The notes beneath the pieces were generated by a model, which saw only the letters and a program-made list of their open reading frames with translations, ran no database searches and was not told the origin of the DNA. The translations under genes and the position numbers were made by a program. From Lophius americanus (taxonomy: Eukaryota; Chordata; Actinopteri; Lophiiformes; Lophiidae), in the NCBI GenBank assembly GCA_037951165.1, contig JBBDHG010000057.1, forward strand, positions 11,620,001 to 11,684,000: a DNA stretch of 64,000 nt, written 5' to 3'. This document shows, piece after piece, positions 38,236 to 51,037 of this stretch (positions are counted from its first letter, which is position 1; every line of letters begins with the position of its first letter).

Positions 38236-40820
38236 TAAAATGAGATCCATGATTGAATAGTCCATGATTTTAATACAATGTTACCTCTATTTTCATTTTT
38301 GCATCTTCAAACAACAACATATGTTTGGAATTCAGTTTGTCAAAGGGGAGAAATACTTATTGGGTCTTAGAGTTGAGTTTGTACTGAAACACAACATTAT
38401 TCAATTTGGTACGTACAGTATGTGCAAATATAAAAATAATAAAAATAACCGCATAAGCATTCTCTGTCAAAAAAATGGCTTCTTGGTCCAAAGCTTTTCA
38501 CCCTTTCAGTAGCAAGAGAAATGTAATTAAGATTCATTGTGTCCCCTGCATCTCAGCAGAGGGTTTACAGAGCAGAGGTTTCTCTTCTTCTTTTGTCTGC
38601 ATTCTATGCAAAGGCACTGTCCCATAGATTTCCTTGATTAGTGTTGGAGGGACATCTACGAGAGGATATATGAGAGAGAAGCAGTTTAAATACAGGAAAA
38701 TAAGACTCTTCATATTTTGCCTAGGATCAAAAAGGTCAATACGTTTTGCCTTTCATTTCCAGTAGGCGTACTGTACTACTGTATGCTTCAGCAGTGGAGC
38801 TGTTATGCTTTGATGGAACACCCCTGCCAGCATTTGATCAAAATCAGAATACACTGTTTCTTTATCCACTACCATAGCTTTACAGATATGCTGTAGTCAG
38901 AGTTTCTTTACTCCTGCCTCCAGACCTTTACAGGGTTATCTGTTGGGAAAGACCAGGGTTCCAGCCCAGCCCCTTACACAACTTGCCGATGATCCTTGAG
39001 CAAGACTCTGTAACCTCAGATATTTATCTGCCAATTTGAATGCTAACGTTCAGGGAGAGCAGAATAAAAAGAGAAAATTATACCATTTGTCCGGCGGGTC
39101 TTAATTTACCTGCTCAAGTAGTGCCTATGTTTGGGAAACACTGAGATGGAAGAAATCTTTGTGTCGCATAAACCTTTAACCATACAGACATTCAGAATCA
39201 CAAAGGAAGCCGTTCTACCCCTCTATTCATGTTGTGGTTCTTTTTGTGTTTGTTAGTTTTGGAAGCTAGCGACTCATTCAAAGGCATCTCTGTTGTACGA
39301 GCCCACATTCAGCGGCTGTAGTGGGAGGACTCAGTAACCGAGAGAGCCGAGCTGAACAGTTTGGTGTATACTCACAAACTATGTGCAAAGTGTCTTTATC
39401 TTGAATTATCTCATTGTTCTCCTCACCCAGATATAGAATGCTGGCTAAAAAGCCAGCACTAGGTGCCTTTAGATTTTTTTTTTTTTCTTTACTGTTGTTA
39501 AGCTAAATGAGTTGGTCTCAGTGGCCTTTTTTAGCAGGATGGAGTAAAAATAATGCAGTATGCATAAACAGTGATGAGTCAGTGAGTTCAATCTTGGTTT
39601 TTTTCATTCTCCCAAATAAGAATCACCTCTTCTTCAACCTTTTTATTACTGTCCTACTTTAAGCGGATCTCCGGTTTCCCCTTCAGACGGTCATCCATCT
39701 TACCCATTGAACCCCAGTTTAATTAATTATATATATGCAAATGTATTTTTATAGTGCCAGAATCTCCATTTTCATCATATCCTGGATTTTTTTCTTCTTC
39801 AGTTTTTTTTTCCTACCTTTGGCACAGAGGTGACTCTGGGTGGATTTATTGCAAATTCAATTTGCATTAAGGTTCTAATTTGCTGACACTGTGTGAATAA
39901 ATCTTTAAGGCACACCAGTACCCACAACTGTTCACCCTCCATAAAGACCTAAACCCTGGGTTAATTTGGCTGGAGTGTAGTACACGGTGATCAAAGCTTT
40001 TAATTGGGGCAAAATAGGGTTGGCTTATTTTGAATGAGGAAGATGAACTGCTTGTTATTAGTCAGTTGACCGAGAGATAAGGGAATTTCTATTTTGTTTT
40101 AGGGAATAGTTTTTTGTATTCAAACTTTTGGTATTATATCCGTTGCCAGGACGGAAGAAAATGTCTTTATATAGACAATACAGAGGTGCGTTTTATCTCT
40201 CTTATTTTCTTTTATATAAAAAATATTTTGTCACTCCACGCTTGATTGAGTACACGTGATGTAATTTATTATACAATATGAGAGGATTGAAGCCTTCTGA
40301 TGTGTTTCCCGAAACTGTGTTCAGATGATCTTTCTTCTGAGTTCAGCTTTATCAAGCAAACAAAACAATAATTACAAGAACATTAGTTTTTTTGTTGCCG
40401 CTCACACCCTTTGGATGCTAATCTTAATCTGATCTCCTCTCCCCCTGGGTTTGGCTGTGGTACAGTGTTAAAATACCACCTCTAATTCAGAAATTTGAAA
40501 GAGACAGCCATCTGCAATTTGAGGAAACCACTCAGCCTGGCTGTCCTCACTACCCCGTGACACCGGCTGTACCCTGTCACACAGAATGAGTGCCCTGTAT
40601 ATTATCAGGTTTGGAATTGAATTTTAGCAGGAGGTAGGTTGGTAATCAGTGTACAGCAGGTAGTTTCCGTACCAGTGTTTGACAGTAATGTCCTCTAATG
40701 GGAGGCTGTGGCTCTACTCTTGTTCCACACCACTAGGTTTCCTCTAGCATCCCTGGATGCCTGTGTGAGTGTGTGGCTGTTGTGTTGCGTCACATATGAC
40801 ACAAGACACACGTTGTGTTG
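38236..40820. other. Intron sequence without recognisable genes
   Basis: A small hairpin, TGCTGGCT-AAAA-AGCCAGCA, lies at 39439-39458. No gene recognised. Confidence 0.4.
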
Positions 40821-40821
40821 C

Positions 40822-40869
40822 GTGATACATTTCTGTGACTTATATTTACAAGTCACAGTAATGTATCAC
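40822..40869. repeat. 20-bp inverted repeat with one mismatch, 8-base loop
   Basis: Left arm 40822-40841 (GTGATACATTTCTGTGACTT), right arm 40850-40869, loop ATATTTAC; only one unpaired position. Confidence 0.95.
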
Positions 40870-40880
40870 TCTGCATTGGA

Positions 40881-40916
40881 TATATATACTCTCTCTCTAT
40901 ATATATATATATATAG
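40881..40916. repeat. TA/CT compound microsatellite
   Basis: (TA)4, (CT)4, then (TA)9. Confidence 0.9.
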
Positions 40917-41004
40917 TCTCCATTCTCTTTTTACGGGTTATCTGAACCCAATTTAACTTAAGTGAGAGTTTGGAAGGCAGACATTTTTTTAGTGGGTGTT
41001 TGAC

Positions 41005-41560
41005 TCCACCAAGGTTGTCCCCTGTCTCTGATTCTGTTCTTGATATTTGGGGACAGGATCATAAGGTGTACTGAGGAGCTGTCAGTGTCCGGTTTGGGGA
41101 GCTTAGAATTGCATCGCTGCTGTTTGTGTTTTTGCTATCTCTATCAGTTGGTGATCTTCAGCAGCACTGGAATCAGTTTGCAGGATCATGTTCTCCAGTC
41201 TTGACAAAAATGGGCCGTGATATGGACAGGTGATTTGGTGCAGCATTAGCAGCGGAGCTATGCTTTTGAGATAAGGTGCGACGTTTGGAGTTTGGATTTG
41301 CAGTGGGCTTGGATGGGAGCTCTGTTGAGGTGGTTCGGGCATCTGATCAGGATGCCTGCAGGTCACGTGCCTTTTGAGGTTTCTAGGCACATCCAACTAG
41401 GAGGAAACCTCGGATTAGACCCAGGCCACCTTGGAGGGACTTTATATCTGTCCTGGGATAATCTCGGGATTCCCAGGATGGGCATTAGAGTGTTGCAGGG
41501 GAGAAGAAAACCCTTCTTAGCCTGCTGCCACCACAATCCAACCCCAGATAAGTGGGAAAT
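41005..41560 (+). pseudogene. LINE ORF2 remnant (reverse transcriptase to C-terminus, internally deleted)
   Basis: The left part retains coding traces of the RT domain (PLS-LILFLIFGDRI-type, then LRIASLLF, where the FADD catalytic motif should follow but is lost). The right part reads LLRWFGHLIRMPAGHVPFEV, then a GLDPGHLGGTLYLSWDNLGIP-like stretch (41310-41480). That order, WFGHLIRMP then a degraded RGRPRTRWRDY-type region, is the typical C-terminus of an abundant fish non-LTR retrotransposon. Frameshifts, stops and a deletion make it dead. Confidence 0.75.
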
Positions 41561-42072
41561 AATGACTGAAAATATATTTGGACTGCTCGACCTTGAAGGC
41601 ACGGCCATGAATAGACTGAGTCACTGTTTCCTCTGTATGAATTAATTGTGGTTGCACATTAATTTACATCATACACACCTTTACTTGTGTGGCTTTTGGG
41701 AACCATGATGGTCACATGTTTGAATCATTTCTCTGTCACAATTTCCTCCCTCTCTCAACATTCCTCTCTCCTAATCTTTTGCACAAATGCTGTATATCTT
41801 GAAGACAGAGATGGAGAGGAAAGCCGTAGAAGCTAAATACAAACAGATGATGCCCTGGTAGTGAACAGCGTGTTCAGAAATGAGAGACAAAGAATATGGT
41901 CAAAGTTGACGTATGGGAGTTGACATTGGCGCCCATCAGTACAGCACCTGCTGCTTGCTTTGTTACATATTCTTGCCATCTTACCATTTCACAGATGGCT
42001 GGCACAGAGGCTGATGTGACTAGGCACTCTATCCATCTGGCCACGCTCTATTTTCCGAAATTCTCATTTCAC
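41561..42072. other. Intron sequence without recognisable genes
   Basis: No gene recognised. Confidence 0.4.
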
Positions 42073-42103
42073 GGGGGGTGGGGGGTGGGGTGGGGTGGGG
42101 GGG
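42073..42103 (+). repeat. G-run with G-quadruplex potential
   Basis: 31 bases, all G except four T, as G6-T-G6-T-G4-T-G4-T-G7. It meets the usual G3+N1-7 four-run rule several times over. Confidence 0.95.
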
Positions 42104-45100
42104 ACTGGAGCACAACACCCAAATGTTGTGTTGGTGTCAGTAGTGGACCGACAAGATTCTGATTCACCAGCTTAGTGCACCCACACAAGCATGATACAGT
42201 AAACAATAACAGGCTGCCAGCGGAGGTAGTGCGCATTGTATGGCCCGTTTTTATGCGAGTGCTCTTGGAGTCTATTTAGTATGTGAGTGGGTGAGTGGGA
42301 TTGTGTGGGAACATATCCACACTTTTATGTGCAGAGTCATGTCTGCAATGCAGCATCGAGATGTTTTTTCAGGAGTAAGTATTGTTTATGTAGTGCGTCT
42401 CCAGCCCTCTGAAGGCTGTTTGTCTGTCTGTTAGATGAGAGGATTAGCAGCGCCACGGAGAACAGAAGGATGATTTTCTGATTATATTGCACTCCTTTTA
42501 GAGGAGACACCAAGCCATAATAGGATCATTTTTAAGTCGGATTCTTGTCAAATGTTCCCACACACAAATTGAGAGTAAACATATGGATACAGGTCAATTT
42601 TCATAGTGTGAAAATGTCTTTGGGAGACATGATCATGGGGCTGTTAATGAGATTTGGATGAAAATGAGTGCTATTGAAAGAAAATCAGACCTACTCACCT
42701 ATTTAGAGCAATAGTAAATAGCTACAGCGCAGTTTCAGGACTATAGTCTCAGAACCCTTACGTAAATGGTTAAGGTTAGCGTGAAGCTTCAGGATGAGTG
42801 TTGAGGGGAAAGGTTAGGATGAGGGATAAGGTTAGTGAAGAACTAAAGATACTTAGACTGCGGTCCTGAAACTGCAATATGGGGGCTGTAGCTTTCCACT
42901 TCTCATTTAGAGCCAAACAGGCTCATTTACATACTGCATTGAGGAGAGCATATTTATTTGCAGCTCTTCCTGCAGGTGATGTATTTACCTATTGCTCTGC
43001 ATCCTCAACCGAATAAATGAAGATTACGGAGAAGGGTACAAAGGAACTTTGTCAAATTTTTCTCACAAAGAAAAATCTTAGAGACATTGGACCAAGACTG
43101 GCGCGCTCAGCACCCCAAACCCCTTATAAAAAAGCTGGTTCCTGAATCTATCTGAAGTCTGGCTCTAGAGTTAAATAAGTGTCCTAATTCAAACTCAATG
43201 GAATGGACCAAAATTCCCATTTTTCTGCACGAGTTTAGATGGCATTTTATATAACCTACTACAGGGGTAGCTTTGTAATATTTTAACATTTCTTACGCCT
43301 TTGTTTTCTCTTGTCGTATTTCCTGTTTTGGTCAAAGTACTTTGTATTCAGTCGTCTTTTAGGGTGCCTATCATCATTAAAATCCTTGGTCAGAAAAGTA
43401 CCGAAGAGTAACTCCTTTTAAATAAAACAACCCTGATGTCCTCTTCAGTGAAGAAAAAGATCAGAAAAACTTTATGATTAAAAACATTGCCAAAATGATT
43501 AAAAATGTTGAATTGGATCTAGTGTTGATGTATGTGCGTAGATGTGGGGTGTTTTTTGGCTTGACCTAAATGCCATTTCTGTTTGCTCTGCTGTGCACCA
43601 GTTTTCTTTTACTCTTTCTTCTTTTCACTGTGGGGTCGATCCTGACAAATCTAATTTTGTCTACTATTCCCGTCTCTTCCATCTCTGTGCTGGTTTGTAC
43701 CCCATCAGCGTTTAACCTGTGATTGGAGAAAGCAGGCATCACTCTCTCTGGAGGCCACATCCAATCAGAGAAGCGCCATCCTAATGCTGACGGAGGTAGC
43801 CGGCAAGATTGTGGCCAGCGTTTATTATGTGATAGGAAGAAAAACAGTTCTTCCTTCTACTTTTCCCAATCACATATGACTATTTGCATATATATGACAA
43901 CCGGGTTTGTGTCGGAGAGAGGGAGTTGGAGAGAGAGAAAGGTACCAGACAAATGAAGATGAAGTGTCAAGACAGTAAGACGAGGAGAGATAGAGCTGTT
44001 TTATCTGCCTGTGAGGAACCAGTAGGATGCCGTGGAGGTAAATGTCACTGCAATCATGAAATGAGCCAGGCAGCTGGAGTCACCAACCCAAAATATCAAT
44101 CTTTTTTTATGATGTACATTAAATCATAGGTTTTTTTTTTTACTTTTGAAAAGAGGAATCTGGCATTCCTCATCTGACAGGACTCTTTTTACATCCTTCA
44201 GCCGGCCCACCTAACGGTGCAAAATCCTAAGGTAGCTTTCTCCTTCGTCTAGAGCATAGCTAGTAGCATCTGCTAAGATAACATTGAAGAAATGCTTTCT
44301 GGTACATTGGGCTAAATGAAAACTTCAGGGCTGTTCGAACAATAATCAAAAGTTCCAACTGAACCAAAGAAAGCTGGTTCAGTTGGAGGACATTATTAGG
44401 ACAAACAAACAATGTCAGCCATTCAACGGTAAAGGTTGTTTTAAAGGGTGTTTGTCATCATTTTTATTATTCATATTCAATTTTAACTTCCAACTACATC
44501 TGTCAGACATGTTTTAAAGAATTATGAATTAATTTCTGGTAAGTACAGCAAAATTAAACATGCCTTGCTCCAACAGTCATTCTCATTGGAGTGTTCACCA
44601 AGCGCTCAACATGACCAAATCTTCTACATATCTATCATTCAAATGTCTATTTGCGTTGCTTGCCCCATACCCTAACCATCCACAAAGTTGTACAAACTGG
44701 TTCATAGGTTTATGCTTTTTAGAATAGAATGTTGAAAAATGCCGCTTTAAAACATCATTAAGGAGCCTCTCTCTGGATCTGCATAAAGATATGGTGAACG
44801 CCCCGAATCTGCACTTCGGGATGAGGTAGAGAGCGTTGCTGGGGAAAGGGATATATAGAAAACTCCTTTTGACCTCCTGCTACCTTGACCTGACCCTGAA
44901 TAAATTGATGAAAATGGAATGGGATGATTCTCTGCCTCTCCGTGAATGATAAATAAACATAAACATATATTTAAATCCAGTTGGCTATAGATTCTTATTT
45001 TTATCAACATATGAGCCCAACTTTTGCATTTATAGTCCTTTATTTATGCATTACTTTAACTCTGACAGTACACTGCCCATAGTTTCCCTCCTACAATGTA

Positions 45101-47094
45101 GAACCTGGATTGTTTTATGTACCAGTCGTGACTGTTTCTTATGATTCCAGAGGTCTTGAGGTGCATGCGTGAATGCGTGTGTGGGCATGCTGCCACATTC
45201 AGATAACCATGGAGGATTGCTTTATTGGCTGATGACTCATTCTGCAGGAGTTGCTTCAAAGACACGGCTAATCTCCCCTCTGCACGTCGGCAGGCGATAG
45301 GTTACCTTATCCACACATCAGAGCTACATTCCTCTTAATTAAGAGACCCACTATGCAGAGGCAGCGTTTTTTACAAGGTGAAGAGTGGCAGGTCAAGACA
45401 AACCACTCACAAACCACAAACCACTCACCCATCCAACCCTCTACAATCTCTCTCTACAAGGAGCGTGGTCTGTGGTGACAGTAAAATATAACAGTTACAC
45501 GATGACATGTTTTTTTACTCATATGCACAATAACTATATTGGTTGTCTCCCTTCTACAGTCTGTTCCAAACAAGATGTATTTTTTTAATATGTGCTGCAT
45601 GCTATATACTGACCATGAAGACGCTCCACTGAAAATGGCCTGCATGTTTCAATAAAACACATTATAATGCATTTCAATTCAGAGAAACAACTTCAGAGGA
45701 TGGGTAGAAAAGGACTTGAGGCAGATTTCAAGTGTGATTCTTTTAAGACTGAGGGTCAAAGGAAAACAGGGAATGTGTTTCAGTGTCAGGAAATACTTTG
45801 AAAGTATAATTAGATTCAAGAATCTTGGTAAAAGACCTCTTTGAATTGGGGTTGATTTTCATATACTCTACTCTATTTTAATGTGAAGCGAAGCGTCCAT
45901 GCAGTAGAACAGAACCTTAGCTCTTTTTTTAGATCCTTCTCTACATATATCATATCCTCAGTTTGGTTTGGATTGCGATCATAAAATTTGAGAATGAGAG
46001 CTCTTTTTTTTCGACAAACGAGGCCTCAGCCAGTCTTTTACACAGCGGGTCAAATGAGACAAACATGATAAACATAAAAACTAGGCAGGCCTGACAAATG
46101 GTCCTGCATTTGTTTAATGGCCTGGTTAAAACTGGGATATGGCGAGAGGAGCCAGTTTCAATTCTGCATCAGCAAAATGTGGCTCTATTAAATCCGTATT
46201 TCCTCGCAGACTGACATGCAAACATTTGTTCTGTGATGATTTGGCAAACATGACGGCTTACCACTATCCCAACGGATAAACAGAGCAGGACAGCAGCAGA
46301 GGAATTAAACCTTTTTACTCATGGGTCATGTGCAGCAGAGCTGTGAACACTGATGGTACCGGCTGCTGAACGGCTTCTGGAGTTGTTATTATCACTCAGA
46401 ACGTTGTCCAGTTCCCTGGCCAATTGTGATCTACACAGCAGCATGAAATTTGGTATGTAGGGGAATTTTAATCGGGTTCATTTAGGCTTTGTATCATATT
46501 TGCTTTCTGCCAGTAGATTATGCAGAAACCTCACACTCACTCACTGAAATGAACGATAACTCCCTGTCAAAAGTCTGAAACAGGCAATTTGCGGATGTGG
46601 GCAAGATAACAGATATTGCTGCTTGAAAGCCCCTGGTGGCAGCATTAGAGATAAACACAGCAGGCCCTTTGAAAGAGTTGGGCTGTAGTTCACTGGTATG
46701 CTGAAATTAATTTAAGATTTTTGATGATGTTTTTTTAACTTAAAATGGGAATATTTTCAAAGCTGCGCAATAATCAAATGCCTCGGGCTGGTTTAAAACA
46801 GCATCTTTCATCTGACAGTCAGTTTCACTGTTGAAAAGACTCACTTTTGCATGTTGCATACATTTTCGATCGTAATCAAGCATGTTACTTTTTATCGCTG
46901 CATTCCTTATCAGATGCATATTAATGTGTCTCATTTAATTATTTTTTCCCGCAGATTTTAATAGTCACCTATAGTTTTTGTCTTTTGTATGTTTTATTTA
47001 ACCATTCTCCTGCGATATCGGCAGTAATGAGGGTTTTGCGTTGCTCCAAGAGCTGAGTTGTAAGGCAAAACTCTCAATTTAGTGGTCCATCCAC
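42104..47094. other. Intron sequence with one perfect hairpin
   Basis: Apart from the hairpin at 44354-44387 I recognise no gene, RNA or clear transposon. 45900-46950 has balanced composition and few low-complexity runs. Confidence 0.4.
44354..44387. repeat. Perfect 13-bp inverted repeat, 8-base loop
   Basis: Arms TCCAACTGAACCA (44354-44366) and its complement (44375-44387). Confidence 0.95.
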
Positions 47095-47245
47095 CCTGCA
47101 GCCCTCACCTACGGTCACGAGCTCTGGGTAGAAACAGAAAGAATGAGGTCAAAGAAAAAGGGGCTGAAATACGCCTCCTTCAAACGGGGGCTGGGCTCAC
47201 GTTTACAGATTAGGTGAGGGGCTTGGACATGAACTGATACGGTCA
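47095..47245 (+). pseudogene. Second remnant of the same LINE family
   Basis: Reads LTYGHELWVETERMRSK and then a degraded AEIR-L segment, part of the region between the RT core and the C-terminus. That segment is absent from the 41005-41560 copy. It is short and ends in stops. Confidence 0.65.
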
Positions 47246-47897
47246 TGTTTCCGCAGCCTTTGTTTTGTGTCCAGCCTTGACGTAATCTGGAACAAAACTT
47301 ACATTCATGTTAGTAAATTGGATTAATTTGAAGACTAAGGCATTCAGAGAATGGTTTGTGGAGTTAAGACGATAACATTAAGAAGATTATTGCAACTAAT
47401 AAAATAGTAGCCTAAAAAAGAAAAAATAACACATTACACAAAATGAATGGCTTATAAATCGATGGTTAAATGTTAATAGACTTCACCAAATAAATAGTAA
47501 GAAAAATATGAATGATAACATGAAATAAAATAAAATTGAACAATAAATAACAATGACATCAGGATAAAAAAAATTGCCTAATAAAATCAAATGAATATTT
47601 GTTTTAAATAAAACACTGTAAATAGTATTGTAAATTCCAAAACACTACATAAAAGTGAGTTTTTTAGTTTACATTAAAAAAATATTGACACATTCAGCTC
47701 CCCTCCGATTGGAGGAGGAGGCAAGAACCAGAAGATCTAAGAGGGCATCCTGCTTCGTAAACTGTATTCATGTCTCTCTAAAAGTCTGCTGCAATGCCAT
47801 ATAGTGCCTGATAAACTATTAAAATCGTTTTAAAATCTTTAATCTAATTAAACATGGACAGTATTTCCATGAGTTTTTTCGTCTGCTAACATGATGT
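47246..47897. other. Intron sequence, AT-rich
   Basis: Nothing recognised. Confidence 0.4.
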
Positions 47898-48230
47898 GGC
47901 AGCAAGGTGGTGCAGTGTTTAGCCCTGCTGCCTCACAACAAGAAGGTACCGGGTTCCTATCCACCGCTGCCGGCCTTTCTGTGAGAAGTTTGCATGTTCT
48001 CAGCGTGTCTTAATAGGTTCCCTTTGGGTACTCCGACTTCCTCCCACAGTCCAAAAAATGTTTAAGTGAACTAGTGACTCTAAATTGCCCCTAAGAGTGA
48101 ATGTGAGATGAATGGTTGTCTGTCTCTATGTGGCGGCCCTGGCGACTCATCAGTGTGTATCAATAATCTCGCCCAATATTAGCTGGGATACGTTCCAGCC
48201 CCCCCGCAACCCTGAACAGGATAAGCGGTA
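47898..48230 (+). mobile_element. tRNA-derived SINE, near full length
   Basis: Head GGCAGCAAGGTGGTGCAGTG with an A box at 47908-47918. The B-box region GGGTTCCTATCC has changed from GGTTCRAATCC. Body and tail (CAGCCCCCCCGCAACCCTGA, ACAGGATAAGCGGTAA) as in the other copies. Confidence 0.75.
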
Positions 48231-49829
48231 AAACAGAAAAAAAGCTTTGTTTTTCAGCATGAAGCGATACATATTAATCATGATAAAGAATGGCCATTAA
48301 CGAGAAGATCTCACAATTTAAAATGCATCATTTATTTTTTTCGTCGCTTGGTTAAATAAAGACAGTTTAGAGTAAAAGCTACTTGAAGAAATCATTGGAA
48401 ATCAGATTGGTTGGTGAGGTTGGTGATCCTGTTAGCCCGGAACCCTTTCTTTATGCTTTCATGACTACATTATAGAATAAATTAATGCCACATGTTTGTC
48501 CATGCTGTTGGTAGTTGATACCTCAAGGGAAATGGCATGACTTATAAATGGCAGTAGAGTGGATTTCTCTGCTTGCACTATTCTTGTGCTACAATGGGTG
48601 TTGATAGAAAATGACTGTCCAGTAATTCACTACACCTACAGGACAAGAAAAAGCTTTGCACACTTTTTACATTTTCCAATTAACCTAATTGGGTAACTAT
48701 TATTCACTGTTTGTTGTGATGTGTGTCTGTGCAGATATGTTGACCTATTACTGCATCGCACTGCAACTCCCAGATAATAAACCTTTCTTTGAGGATACAT
48801 TTTTTGTGGATGCTTCGAGTGTATGTTTAAGGGAACAGAGAGATTTTCTGTTGAACCATGCACACTTCTTCCAAAGTAATAATCTTCTGCCTCTTCAACC
48901 GTCATCTTCTTTGCATGACCTTTAATACTTGTTACTGTTTTTATTAGCAGCAGGCATGAATATCTTCTGAGTTTCAATTAGGACACGTGAATACAAGTGA
49001 AACATCTCGCCTGTATGTCTTACCTCAAGCCTCGTGCTTATTATCATCCACAAACTAATTAGCAAGTTTTTGATAAGCAGACTATAGACCCTTTGTTTCC
49101 ATAGCAAGAGTGAGATCTAAACACAACAAAAGCATTGTTAGCCCACGGAGCACACAGGCACACCGCCTCCTCCAGCATTTGTATTTTTGTCATTTGTATT
49201 TGCTTGTTCATGAGAGGTTGATATTTTCAATGTCCTGGATCTGTGAGAAGCCACATAATTGGGAAAATCTAAAGGAGGCGTAGACGCTGATATCAAAGTG
49301 TTGCATCTGAATGCAGCTCTCAGTAGCATAAAAGAAAGGGTAAATTATTGTAGCTGACTTAGGATCAGTTTGATGAGGAGATGTGCTACCGATTTGGCTC
49401 TGCTGTCAAATCTGAACTGATTAAGGGGATAATAGCATACATTAACATTTTACTCACAAATGATTTGAAGCTGCATATTGAATATTTTGGAATATTTGTT
49501 GGAATCCAGGAATAATTTTTAGGACAAAATACTGTATTTCATCTGCTGTCTTTATCAAAAGAGCTATTCAACTGTCTAAAAAGAAAAAAACGATAAGTAA
49601 GAGAGAAATTAGTCAATTTTCAAATTAAGAAAAAATAAACACTGATGTAAACCAGACCTATGCTGTCCTCCCTGACAGCAAAGGTATATACCCAAAATTC
49701 CCCCAATGACCTTTGTTGTACAAGCCATACCCCTAATTGAACCCCTCAAATTAAATTTTTTCTCGATATATACTTAGTAAAAAAGCTGAAAAAAGTTAAT
49801 AAAATATGAACAATTACATTCTTTTATTG
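48231..49829. other. Intron sequence without recognisable genes
   Basis: A minus-strand frame of 113 codons (48636-48977) has no family resemblance and is not called. 49660-49830 may be an outer part of the family D copy that follows. Confidence 0.4.
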
Positions 49830-50160
49830 CAAAAATTATATAAATAGTATAGATCCCCTCGAGTCAATTCAGATGCGCCAAATTTGGAATAAATCTGATC
49901 AATGTTATTATGGAAATATAGTTATTGCCTGAACACCTTTAGAGCTAGAGCTCCCCCCACTGTCCGAAATATTCAACTGACATTTCCCAAAATCAATCCG
50001 GTTCTTCCTCAAATTAGGGCTATGTTGGTGGAAAATTTTAAATGCTTTCGTGTTAACACAGAAGGATCTATGGCGGACGCGTAGATGACGATTCCATAAT
50101 ATTCCCAATTTTTCAGGGATATCATAAATGTTGACGTTTAAAATTGACGTTTTTTCTAGT
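49830..50160 (-). repeat. Internally repeated element, family D, copy 3
   Basis: The complement shows CCAAATTTGGCGCATCTGAA, TTGACTCGAGGGGATCTA, a GAGGAAGAACCGGATTGATT unit, TTTTGGGAAATGTCAGTTGA and GGGGGGAGCTC, in the order seen at 26545-26760. GATTCCATAATATTCCCAA at 50090 matches 19164. Confidence 0.65.
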
Positions 50161-50299
50161 AACCCCAAATTTAAAAAGAAAAAGGGAAAAATGTAATACA
50201 AACTTGTTTGCAATGTTGGTATTAAATTGTAAATTCAAACACGGTTAAAACTTTGCGGAACTTAATTTTGATAATTTAACAACTGAATGCTCCAAAAAA

Positions 50300-50662
50300 T
50301 CCTCCATCCCTAAACGCCCTCCCATACTCTTCGCTCTTCTTCCTCCTTGCTCCTGACTACCCCTCCTGCCCGTTTATAATCTACCTGGTCCAGAGCTTTT
50401 AGCCCTGCTCGTTTCTGGAACTCTCTCCCACAAACCATCCTCTAAATTGAATCTCTCCCCACTTTCAAATTCTGTCTAAAAACCCACCTTTTTTTTGACT
50501 TGCTTATTCTGTGTGATCAAATCATATAAACATATTTTTAGTTTTTATTGCATATCCTTTTAGTTTTGTCTTTTTTTATTGTGTAACTGTAAGGTGTACT
50601 GAAAGGCACACTTAATTATTATTATTATTATTATTATTATTAATATTATTATTATTATTATT
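50300..50662 (+). pseudogene. L2-type LINE 3' end
   Basis: 50410-50501 reads RFWNSLPQTI, stop, then SLPTFKFCLKTHLF, the classic L2 C-terminus with one in-frame stop. It is followed by a 3' region and an (ATT)n tail (50613-50662). 5'-truncated, non-functional. Confidence 0.75.
50613..50662. repeat. (ATT)n microsatellite
   Basis: Tail of the L2-type fragment, interrupted once (TAATATT). Confidence 0.95.
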
Positions 50663-51037
50663 GTAAGTTGTGATCTCTGACGTTTGTATTATTCATAAAC
50701 CTCAAAATTTTAAAGTAATGTAAACTTCTTTGCAAACTATTTATGGTTGTTTGAGACATAAAATAATAAATTCAAGATATGATATAAACTCAACAGTTAA
50801 TGCTCAAATAAAAAATGTGTTAGTATGTAACTATAAAACTACAGCTAAAAATGTTACATTCAAAGTTTCTTATCACTTTTTCGTTTCAAAATTTTCACTG
50901 TTCTACTGTTACAAAATAAATACCCTAATTCACTCTAAATACTCTTTTCAAATGACTGATGCAACTTCAGCAGCACAGTTGCTTCTGAGCAAGATGGTTG
51001 AGGGTTCAGAACTTTTAGCTAGAGGGGGTTCGTTTGC

